This document shows positions 7,275-13,839 of a stretch of DNA of 23,583 nucleotides, in pieces (position 1 is the first letter of the stretch; each line of letters starts with the position of its first letter). The translations under genes were made by a program, and so were the position numbers. Source of the stretch: an uncultured Campylobacter sp. (lineage in GTDB: Bacteria > Campylobacterota > Campylobacteria > Campylobacterales > Campylobacteraceae); assembly GCF_938045535.1 (NCBI RefSeq), contig NZ_CALIMQ010000021.1, forward strand, positions 1 to 23,583, read 5' to 3'. The notes under the pieces were generated by a model. It saw only the letters and a program-made list of their open reading frames with translations. It searched no databases and was not told the DNA's origin.

Positions 7275-8303
7275 ATGGCCACCAGACACCAAGCCAGACT
7301 CGCTGCGATCTCGCTGCTTTACTCTAAAGATATGAACGGCGGCGGCGAGGACTTTGCGGACGAATATCTGGAGGAAAAGCGCATTCGCAACGAGCAGCGC
7401 AACTGGACGCTAGCGCTTCTACGCGGCGCTAGTGAAAATCTCGCCGCGGTCGATGCTCTGATAGATGAAAATTTAAAGGAATTTAAGCTTGCCGAAATTT
7501 CGGCTCTGGAGCGCGCGATACTGCGGCTTGGAGCGTATGAGTTGCGCTTTACGGACACCGACGCGGGCATAGTCATCAACGAAGCGATCAACTCCGCCAA
7601 GGAGCTTGGCATCTCGCCAAGATTTATAAACGGCGTGCTGGACGCGCTAAAAGATAGCCCCGTAAACATCGCGGCGGATAAAATTTCTAAGCCGAATACA
7701 ACGGCAAGCGTAAATTCCGAGCTATCCACAGCGACAAGCGAAAATTTCAAGCCCGCTGCGGCGGAAAGCTCCGCTATTTCAGATACTAGCGTTACGGCGA
7801 AAAATTTCATCCCCGCAGACACGGACGGCGAGACAGAAAATTTTACTAAGGCAAAAAGGAGCGGCACGCCGAAAAATTCTACGGCGAGCAGAAACAGACC
7901 GTCTAAAAAGCCCGCTAATTTAAAAACTCGCAGCACGCCCACAAAAAAATCCGAATCCGCTGCGAGCAAAAAATTTAAAACGGAGAGAAATTTCAAGACC
8001 GAAGATAAATTTAAGACGGAGAAAACGGGCAAAAATTTCAAAACAGGCGAGCGAGGTAAAAATTTTAAGGCAGGCGAACGAGGCAAAGACGCCACGCCAA
8101 AAAAAGAGGGCGCGGATAGAAATTTCAGAGTCGGCAAAAGCGCTGCACCAAAAAAGGGCACTGCTGGTAAAAATGCTGCGCCCAAAAGTAGCGCGGGGCG
8201 CAAAAGCTCTACCGCGCCGAAAAAATCTGCGGACGGCAGAGGCGCTCTCTCGAAAAGACCCGCAGGCAGCAAAGGCGCAGTACGCGGCAAGGATAAACGG
8301 TGA
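7275..8303 (+). CDS. nusB: Transcription antitermination factor NusB with long basic repetitive tail
   Basis: Residues 1 to about 131 are an ordinary NusB, the RNA-binding protein that with NusE/S10 forms the rRNA antitermination complex. Visible segments are TRHQARLAAISLLYS, LIDENLKEF, ISALERAILRLGAYEL and GIVINEAINSAKELG...FINGVLDAL. NusB is normally about 130-150 residues; this one has 342. The extra 211 residues are low complexity: a Ser/Thr/Ala-rich part (132-195), then a strongly basic part with repeated KNFK, FKTE and GERGK units and later PKK/AGK units. The tail is in frame with no stop, and the next gene's start overlaps its end, so it is not a sequencing run-on. It is probably disordered and may bind nucleic acid, which is inference. 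Start ATG is one base after ribH. Confidence 0.9.
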   Translation: MATRHQARLAAISLLYSKDMNGGGEDFADEYLEEKRIRNEQRNWTLALLRGASENLAAVDALIDENLKEFKLAEISALERAILRLGAYELRFTDTDAGIVINEAINSAKELGISPRFINGVLDALKDSPVNIAADKISKPNTTASVNSELSTATSENFKPAAAESSAISDTSVTAKNFIPADTDGETENFTKAKRSGTPKNSTASRNRPSKKPANLKTRSTPTKKSESAASKKFKTERNFKTEDKFKTEKTGKNFKTGERGKNFKAGERGKDATPKKEGADRNFRVGKSAAPKKGTAGKNAAPKSSAGRKSSTAPKKSADGRGALSKRPAGSKGAVRGKDKR

Positions 8304-8986
8304 AGCTCTGCGTTGCGCTTGATCTGGGCTCGAAGCAGCAGTGTTTGCAGCTAGCGGAGGGACTTGCGGACTTTGCGGATAAAATTTGGCTAAAAGTGGG
8401 CTTGCGAACTTATTTGCGCGACGGAGCGGGCTTTGTGGGGGAGCTAAAAAAGCTCGGAAATTTTAAAATTTTTCTCGATCTAAAGCTCTACGACATCCCA
8501 AACACGATGGCGGACGCAGCCGAAGAGATTGCTAAAATCGGCGTCGATATGATAAACGTACACGCAAGCAGCGGCAAGCGCGCGATGGGCGCGGTGATGG
8601 AGCGACTGGACAAGCTAGCTTCGCGTCCGCTGGTGCTTGCGGTCTCTGCGCTAACTAGTTTTGACGAGACCGAATTTAGCGCGGTTTACGAGCAAAATTT
8701 GAGCGACGCCGCGCGCAAATTTAGCGTGATGAGCTACGAAGCGGGGCTTGACGGCATGGTCTGTTCTGCTTACGAGAGCCGCCTGATAAAGGACGCTACG
8801 AGCGCAAATTTTATCACACTCTGCCCTGGCGTGAGGCCGTTTGGCGAGAGTGCGGGGGATCAAAAGCGAGTGGCGGATCTGGACGTCGCGCGCGAGGCGG
8901 GGGTTGATTTTATCGTGGTCGGTCGCCCGATCTATCAAAGCGCCGATCCACGCGAAATTTGCGAGAGAATTTTGGGTCAAATTTAA
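8300..8986 (+). CDS. pyrF: Orotidine 5'-phosphate decarboxylase PyrF
   Basis: PyrF catalyses the last step of UMP synthesis, decarboxylating OMP. It is a TIM-barrel enzyme of 228 residues, as usual. The catalytic array DLKLYDIPNT gives Asp60, Lys62 and Asp65, with Asp8 (VALDLG) and Lys32 (LKVG) also in place. The phosphate-binding end has CPGVRP and VVGRPIYQS. The start is a GTG at 8300 whose bases overlap the nusB stop (GTGA), with AAGGAT a few bases upstream inside the nusB tail, so translation is probably coupled. This fixes the true end of NusB. The operon appears to end here, and the following 200 bp have no convincing terminator. Confidence 0.96.
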   Translation: MKLCVALDLGSKQQCLQLAEGLADFADKIWLKVGLRTYLRDGAGFVGELKKLGNFKIFLDLKLYDIPNTMADAAEEIAKIGVDMINVHASSGKRAMGAVMERLDKLASRPLVLAVSALTSFDETEFSAVYEQNLSDAARKFSVMSYEAGLDGMVCSAYESRLIKDATSANFITLCPGVRPFGESAGDQKRVADLDVAREAGVDFIVVGRPIYQSADPREICERILGQI

Positions 8987-9200
8987 CGCTCGAGATTGCG
9001 AAAATTTGACGCGAAATCATTTTAGGCAGTGCTCCGGTGCGAGAGAAACTTTAATAAATCATCTCGCGAGGACGGCTCGAACAGCGCGATCCGCACGACA
9101 GCGAGATGAAATTTAGCGAGCTCGTGGCGCTTTTGAACGAAATTAAAATTTCATTCAAAGCGGCGAGCTTGGCGGAATTTAAAAGAAATTTGAGGTAAAT

Positions 9201-9443
9201 TTGAGCGATTTTAGGAAAATACCCTATGTCGGCGAGGCGACCGAGGCGGATCTACTGGCGCTCGGCTACGAGGATATCGCTTCGTTAAAGGGTGCGGATC
9301 CCCACGAAATGTTTGAACGCACAAAGGCGCTCGGGCGCGGCAGTGACAGATGTATCCTCTACGTTTACCGCATGGTTTGCTACTACGCAAATACGCCCCG
9401 TCCCGACAAAGCCAAGCTAAAATGGTGGCTTTGGAAGGATTAA
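9201..9443 (+). CDS. Cdd1/helix-hairpin-helix family small protein
   Basis: This 80-residue protein resembles the 'pathogenicity locus' Cdd1 family, which has a helix-hairpin-helix fold. The hairpin segment is RKIPYVGEATEADLLALGYEDIASLKGADP (5-34). It is followed by the family's conserved DRCILYVYRMVCYYANTPRPD (49-69) and the terminal LKWWLWKD. Helix-hairpin-helix domains usually bind DNA without sequence specificity, but the cellular role of Cdd1 proteins is not established. The start is a TTG at 9201 preceded by GAGGT at 9192-9196; no in-frame ATG gives a full domain. It stands alone, 214 bp after pyrF and followed by a repeat-bearing gap. Confidence 0.85.
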   Translation: MSDFRKIPYVGEATEADLLALGYEDIASLKGADPHEMFERTKALGRGSDRCILYVYRMVCYYANTPRPDKAKLKWWLWKD

Positions 9444-9557
9444 ATTTTCAAATTTAACCCGCGCAAGTCGTTGAAAGCGGATCCGTTTGAATTTAAGCGG
9501 ATTTGCAAGCAATCGACGCAGCTGTATTTACGGCACGAAATGGCGTCGCATGAAAGC

Positions 9558-9653
9558 GTAAATTTAACAAGCGCTTTAATGGCGACGGCGCAGATTCCCG
9601 CGCAAGTTTTACGGGCGGCGCGTAAAAACGTAAATTTAACGGGCGCGGCGTAA
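9558..9653 (+). repeat. Direct repeat, copy 1
   Basis: The copy begins GTAAATTTAAC and shares a nearly identical core of about 65 bp with copy 2. The core starts GGCGCAGATTCCCGCGCAAG at 9587 here and 9949 in copy 2. It continues through CGGGCGGCGCGTAAAAACG to a second AAATTT word. Copy 1 has about 13 extra bases before the core, and its end lacks the TATAAT found in copy 2. Confidence 0.8.
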
Positions 9654-9931
9654 CGGCTAGTGCGAAGTACAAACATAGCCGCAATATGAAATTTTGATTT
9701 TATTCACAGGCATGCTTTGCGACGAAGCGGTCTGTACGAAATATAAAGTCGCTCCGATTTCTGGCAAGCGCGCGCCGAGCCGTATATGCGTCGTAAATAT
9801 AAAAGCGGTGACAGTCGGCGTCTTTAGGCGCGCACGGCGCGGTCTTTCACGACGGCAAGGAGCGGCGGCTGATATTCAATAATCACGCTATGGAGAAAAT
9901 GAAATAGGCGGCGCGAGTTTTGCTTTTTATG

Positions 9932-10013
9932 GTAAATTTTACAAACGCGGCGCAGATTCCCGCGCAAGTTTTGCGGGCGGCGCGTAAAAACGTAAATTTT
10001 ACAGGCGCCGTAT
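9932..10013 (+). repeat. Direct repeat, copy 2
   Basis: This is the second copy of the repeat described at 9558-9653, about 375 bp downstream and directly before the DUF3108 gene. Differences are few substitutions (A/G, A/T) plus the missing 13 bases before the core. Its end runs into a perfect -10 box. Confidence 0.8.
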
Positions 10014-10016
10014 AAT
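10011..10016 (+). promoter_or_regulatory. -10 box for the DUF3108 gene
   Basis: TATAAT lies 31 bases before the ATG at 10047, at the downstream edge of repeat copy 2, and GGAAGGA follows as ribosome binding site at about 10032-10038. Spacing fits a short leader of some 25 bases. Confidence 0.6.
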
Positions 10017-10046
10017 GGGGCGCCGCAAAGCGGAAGGACGGTTAAG

Positions 10047-10856
10047 ATGAAATTTTTTGCTACTTTGATTTTATGCGCGGGCGCGCTTTTTGGCGAGACG
10101 ATCAGCGCGAAATACGAGATTTCGTTCGGCGTTTTCGGCGCGGTCGGCAGCGCAAATACGCGGCTCGTGCGGCAGGGCGATCGCTACGAGATCGTAATGG
10201 ACGCCGTTGCGCAGGGCGTCGCGGGCAGCCTAAGCGGGCAGAGGCGCGAGAGCTTCCACTCAAAGGGGCGCGTCGTGGCGGGGCTTTTGATGCCCGATCT
10301 CTACGTCCACGACGTCTCGCGCAAAAAGGGCAAAACGACGAAAAACGAGCGCAAAACCTACGCCTTCGACTACGCGCGCAAAACGATAAAATTTCAAAAG
10401 TTCAAGGGCACGGGCGGCGAGCTACAGCTCGTAAGCGATGAAATTTTGCCCTACTTCGCGACGAACGACCTGCTGAGTTTGTTTTTCAATTTCTCTAAAA
10501 TCCCGCACTCTGGCGATAAATTTTTCGTCCGAGCCGCGGGCGCAAAAAGCGCTGACGGAAGGATCGACATCGAAAGGCCGCGCGGAAGCGCCGCCGCAAA
10601 TATCGCAAGCGAGCTTGGCGTCGCGCCGCCTAGCGATGCGGACACAAACTCTGGCGCAGCGACAAGCGCGAAACCGGGCGAGCATGGCGCGGATAAGCAG
10701 GCTGCGGCGATTTACGTGGTTTTCATCAACCAGCCGATATTTTCGAGCAGCCGAGGCGAGCTGCACCTGAGCCTAAACGAGCGCGGTTACGCCGATCGCG
10801 CCGTTTTGAAGGATGTGCTGCTCTTCGGCGACATCCGCGCGCGGCTTGTGGAATGA
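10047..10856 (+). CDS. DUF3108 domain periplasmic protein
   Basis: This is a 269-residue exported protein with a signal peptide (MKFFATLILCAGALFG, cleaved near residue 16-19), followed by a beta-rich domain of the DUF3108 type. That domain shows alternating strands such as ISAKYEISFGVFGAVGSANTRL, SFHSKGRVVAGLLMPDLYVH, KTYAFDYARKTIKFQK and a final GELHLSLNERGYADRAVLKDVLLFGDIRARL. The function of the family is not known; it is generally placed in the envelope of Gram-negative bacteria. A poorly conserved Ala/Gly/Ser-rich linker (about 185-220, EHGADKQAAA near its end) interrupts the domain. Start choice is clear from GGAAGGA and the -10 box. It converges with the membrane protein gene at 10885, with a 28-bp gap. 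Confidence 0.75.
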   Translation: MKFFATLILCAGALFGETISAKYEISFGVFGAVGSANTRLVRQGDRYEIVMDAVAQGVAGSLSGQRRESFHSKGRVVAGLLMPDLYVHDVSRKKGKTTKNERKTYAFDYARKTIKFQKFKGTGGELQLVSDEILPYFATNDLLSLFFNFSKIPHSGDKFFVRAAGAKSADGRIDIERPRGSAAANIASELGVAPPSDADTNSGAATSAKPGEHGADKQAAAIYVVFINQPIFSSSRGELHLSLNERGYADRAVLKDVLLFGDIRARLVE

Positions 10857-10881
10857 GACTTCGTAAATTCGAAAAATGCCT

Positions 10882-10901
10882 GAGTTAAAAATTTTTAACT
10901 C
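10882..10901. terminator. Palindrome between convergent genes, possible bidirectional terminator
   Basis: GAGTTAAAAATTTTTAACTC is a perfect 20-base palindrome lying 25 bp after the DUF3108 stop and overlapping the last codons of the convergent gene. The stem is AT-rich, so the hairpin is weak, but both strands carry an A/T tract as in a shared terminator. Confidence 0.35.
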
Positions 10902-11901
10902 TTAAAAGATAATTTGGCGCGTCTAGATCTTTATTAAATTTTAGTTTCATATATTTTTTAAGCTCGTTATATTCTTTATTAGTGGGTATAAATATAAAAA
11001 ATTTATTGTAAAGCGCGTCTATAATTAAAGCATCGACAAACCTACATGAAAATAATCCGCCCTTAAACAGATGAAAAATCATTTGCGGTATAAAAAGAAA
11101 GATAATCGCTCCCATGCAGCAAAATAACATTATAAAGACTATCATAGAGTCATCAAATATCGCACCATAAATATAAGCGAGTACGTATATGGCGAGGCAG
11201 GTTTTTCCTATAATTCTTTCCGTTTCCGTGTATTTTCGTGTTTCGCTTTCATAAACAAGAGCGAAAGTCTTTTTAAAATATAAAATATCATCAAATTTCA
11301 TTACGAGCTGCTCGCCTGATTTTATACATTTTATGCTTGAGTTTAAAAATATAAATTTCCTTCCGTAATGCTGTGAAAAACCCTTAAGAGCCCTAGCAGC
11401 CAAAGGTGCGGTGAGCAGGATATTCGCAACTTTTCTATCATAAGGGATGTTGGACACTAAATTTATAAACATAGCAAAACAAAGCAACGCTACTATAGCT
11501 ATAATATTTACGATCGGCATATAGTCTTTGATGACCAACGGCTCTTTGTCGTAATCACGAGTTTTAGCGCCCCGCGATGAAATACCACCCGGGTTTAAAT
11601 TTTGAAATTTTATCTCATCTTTTGAGTTTAAATTCATGTCGTTTAAATTTCTATCTCGGAAATTTGCGCCGCAAAGATGATCGGGTTGCGATTCGGGATC
11701 TGTTTGATTAAAATTCACATTTTTAAAGCTTTTGCTACTCAAATTTGCATCGTTTAAATTTAATGATCTGCGATCCGTTGCATCGCTTAAATCCGCATTG
11801 TCAAAGATGTCGGCGCTAGCGCCTTTTCGCAGCTTTTGTTTTAAATTTCGGCGCTGTTCGTTTAGAAGCTTTTTTGATTCCTCAAGCCGCACTTTATCCA
11901 A
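10885..11901 (-). CDS. Unknown membrane protein with pentapeptide-like N-terminus
   Basis: I do not recognise a family for this 338-residue protein. Residues 1-30 are charged and helical. Residues about 35-95 show Asn/Leu-rich units spaced by fives (NADLS, DANLS, GANFR, DRNLN, DMNLN), resembling A(D/N)LxX pentapeptide repeats, which fold as a right-handed beta helix. Three hydrophobic helices follow at about 128-148, 234-249 and 252-276, with a soluble segment of some 85 residues between the first two. The C-terminus is Lys/Tyr-rich. The start is a TTG at 11901 with AAGGAT upstream. The gene is markedly more AT-rich than its neighbours, which hints at acquisition, and it is flanked by unrelated housekeeping genes. 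Existence as a real gene is likely; function is unknown. Confidence 0.7.
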   Translation of the reverse strand: MDKVRLEESKKLLNEQRRNLKQKLRKGASADIFDNADLSDATDRRSLNLNDANLSSKSFKNVNFNQTDPESQPDHLCGANFRDRNLNDMNLNSKDEIKFQNLNPGGISSRGAKTRDYDKEPLVIKDYMPIVNIIAIVALLCFAMFINLVSNIPYDRKVANILLTAPLAARALKGFSQHYGRKFIFLNSSIKCIKSGEQLVMKFDDILYFKKTFALVYESETRKYTETERIIGKTCLAIYVLAYIYGAIFDDSMIVFIMLFCCMGAIIFLFIPQMIFHLFKGGLFSCRFVDALIIDALYNKFFIFIPTNKEYNELKKYMKLKFNKDLDAPNYLLRVKNF

Positions 11902-12079
11902 AAAATATCCTTAAGCTTAAATGCTCGTATTTTATAATTTCAGGCTTAAATCGCAATAAATCGCGCCTGTTTCGCGCATTTTTGATTTTATTTAAAATGT
12001 GTTTTGCATCGCGCCGCATGCGCGAAATGACGGCAGCAAGGCGCGCGGCAACGGAAACAAACCGCGTTTTTGGATCGAT

Positions 12080-13237
12080 TTATTTCTTAAATTTTCTTAT
12101 GAAATCGCTCGCGTCCCGCACTGCCATCGCTGAGCTCATAACGGCGATCCTGTCGGCTCCCGCGCGTAGGACGGAGGCAAAATTGCGCGGCGTTATGCCG
12201 CCCAGCGCATAGATTTCGCCCGCGAAAAACTCCCGCACGGCGCGGATCAAATTTAGCCCCTTCGGCGCGAGCCCCGCCTTGCAATCGGTCGCGAATATGT
12301 GGCTCAGACAGATCGCACTCGCGCCCAGTTCCAGCGCCTCGCGCGCCTCCGCCTCGCTGTGGCAGGAAGCGACCAGTTTTTTGAAATTTGCGCGCAAAAA
12401 CTCCGCGCCGTGCGCCGCGCTAAAGCTCCGCAAAACCCCGAGCGGCAGCCATAAATTTCTCTCGCCCTTGCGCAGCGCAAAATCTGCGAAATTATGCACA
12501 AAGATCGTAGGCTGGCGATTAGAACTCTTTGCATTCTGCGCACCCTCTACACTCTGCGAGTTTTCCGCCTTTTTCACGCTCTGTGAATTTTCTACGCCCC
12601 CTATACTTTCCGCATCTCCTGCGCTCTGCGAGTTACCCGCATTTACTACGCTCTGTGCGATCTGCGCCGCGGGTTTTGCTTCGCATACGGCGCCGCGAAG
12701 CGAAATCTCGCCCGGCGCGCTATCATTCGCGCAGTTTGCAGCGCCTGTAAAATTTTCAGACAAAATTTCATCTAAAACGCAAGCGGAATTTTTAGGCCGT
12801 ATTTCATCTGTAGCGGCACCGTGCTTGCGAGCCCCATCCGCGCAAAGCTCGCTCCTACCGCCGCCTGAATGGAGCTTTTTTCGAGAAACTTCATCTGCGT
12901 TGCGCTCGTAGAGCGAAATTTTATCCGCGTAGGCCGCGCTCGCGTTCGATCCGCTCGCGAAAGCTTGGGTTTCGCTAAATTTAACGACACGAGCTTCATC
13001 TGCAAAAATCCCGTCCGCACGGGCTGTATCCGCGCAAAACCCACTCTTGCGAGCGAGTAAAATTTTACTAAACAGCGCCGCATAGGCCGCTTCGTCTAAA
13101 TCCTTCTCGCGCACGACGATCTCGCCTACGCCCGCCGCGGCAAAATCCGCTATGCGCGCGAGCAGCGCCGCCTCGCCGCCGCAGAGCGCGCGATTTGTGA
13201 TGATCGTAATGCGCGAAGCAAGCTCTAAATCTAGCAT
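12080..13237 (-). CDS. tenI: TenI/ThiE-family protein (thiazole tautomerase or thiamine-phosphate synthase type) with large insertion
   Basis: The TIM-barrel halves are clear. Residues 1-63 have ITIITNRAL and EIVVREKDL. Residues 243-385 have TIFVHNF, VASCHSEAEA, the segment HIFATDCKAGLAPKGL and YALGGITPRNFASVLRAGADRIAVMSS. HIFATDCKxGL and the missing VHLGQxDLP loop resemble B. subtilis TenI (thiazole tautomerase) more than true ThiE. In C. jejuni a ThiE/TenI-like gene likewise follows thiH. Without the insertion the protein would be about 205 residues, the normal size. Residues 64-242 are low-complexity Ala/Ser/Glu/Asn sequence, with three NSQS units at 202-229, placed exactly in the loop between helix 2 and strand 3. 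The ATG at 13237 follows AAAGGAG. Family is secure; TenI versus ThiE is not fully decided. Confidence 0.85.
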   Translation of the reverse strand: MLDLELASRITIITNRALCGGEAALLARIADFAAAGVGEIVVREKDLDEAAYAALFSKILLARKSGFCADTARADGIFADEARVVKFSETQAFASGSNASAAYADKISLYERNADEVSRKKLHSGGGRSELCADGARKHGAATDEIRPKNSACVLDEILSENFTGAANCANDSAPGEISLRGAVCEAKPAAQIAQSVVNAGNSQSAGDAESIGGVENSQSVKKAENSQSVEGAQNAKSSNRQPTIFVHNFADFALRKGERNLWLPLGVLRSFSAAHGAEFLRANFKKLVASCHSEAEAREALELGASAICLSHIFATDCKAGLAPKGLNLIRAVREFFAGEIYALGGITPRNFASVLRAGADRIAVMSSAMAVRDASDFIRKFKK

Positions 13238-13839
13238 CTGCCCGCTCCTTTAAACCCAAAATCCGTGCGCGGCGCCGCACTCAAATTTAAAATTTTGCCT
13301 GCGATGCTAGGGATTAAAATTTTACTTGCTAGGGCGAGTACCGAAATCCCCATCGTCACGCCATATTTCAAAATTTCGCCCGCCGAAACAAGGGCCGAAA
13401 TTCCCACCGCAGCGCTAAAACTCAAAGCGTTCGCCCAGCTCCTCGATTTTAGCGACCTCGCGTTACCGCTACATAAGAACCCGAATCTCGCGCCGTTTTT
13501 AAATTTAAAATTTATGTCGCCCGCGGGCTCGGAATTTGCGTCGCCTTTAAATTTTAAATCCGCGTATGTGTTCCTAGGTCTTAAATTTACGCACGCATTT
13601 TGTATCTCAAAATTTCCCGCGCCAGCTGACACGACATCGAAAATTTTATCATCTGCAATAGCGCCATAAATTTTATCGCCGTGCGCGGCGCTGCAAAATT
13701 TGGCGTCGTATTTTGCGCTATAAATTTTACTTCTGCGCCGGGTGGCACTAAATCCGCCCTCGAGCCCGACGCTGAAAATCTCGCGTCTAACGCCGTAAAT
13801 TTCATCCACGCACGCGGTAAAATTTCGCGCCTCACACAT
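13231..13839 (-). CDS. Hypothetical low-complexity ORF filling the thiH-tenI gap
   Basis: This 202-codon frame starts inside the last codons of thiH (ATG at 13839) and ends inside the first codons of tenI, so it spans the gap without a stop. It resembles no family. The N-terminal half repeats short units such as DEIYGV, SKIYSA, GDKIYGA and DDKIFDV. The C-terminal half has hydrophobic stretches (LSFSAAVGISALVSAG, VTMGISVLALASKILIPSIAGKIL) that could be membrane segments. The DNA is built from AAATTT words separated by GC-rich triplets, like the intergenic DNA here and the tenI insertion. No clear ribosome binding site precedes the ATG. It may be spacer DNA that happens to be open, or a young gene. 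Confidence 0.3.
   Translation of the reverse strand: MCEARNFTACVDEIYGVRREIFSVGLEGGFSATRRRSKIYSAKYDAKFCSAAHGDKIYGAIADDKIFDVVSAGAGNFEIQNACVNLRPRNTYADLKFKGDANSEPAGDINFKFKNGARFGFLCSGNARSLKSRSWANALSFSAAVGISALVSAGEILKYGVTMGISVLALASKILIPSIAGKILNLSAAPRTDFGFKGAGRC

Larger units (their letters stand above)
9444..10046. other. Intergenic region with a long direct repeat
   Basis: No intact gene is visible in 603 bp. The stretch holds two copies of a direct repeat (9558-9653 and 9932-10013). Between them, 9694-9907 may be remains of a decayed gene: one frame reads IKAVTVGVF and after a shift near 9822 another reads GAHGAVFHDGKERRLIF with a stop at 9907. I do not recognise the family. Confidence 0.4.

Noticed and set aside
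7319..8290. Long minus-strand open frame opposite nusB
   Set aside because: It is the antisense shadow of the biased nusB tail composition and has no domain or start signal.
9106..9198. 30-residue ORF (MKFSELVALLNEIK...) ending just before the Cdd1-family gene
   Set aside because: It looks protein-like and could be the end of a lost gene, but it has no good ribosome binding site and is too short to support.
12025..12076. CGCGG...CCGCG hairpin followed by TTTTT as a terminator
   Set aside because: The T-run follows the stem on the plus strand, but the genes on both sides are transcribed on the minus strand and the stem is only five base pairs.
12279..12911. Plus-strand 210-codon frame opposite the tenI-like gene
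   Set aside because: Antisense of the low-complexity insertion and conserved TenI half; Ala/Ser/Leu-rich shadow without a start signal.
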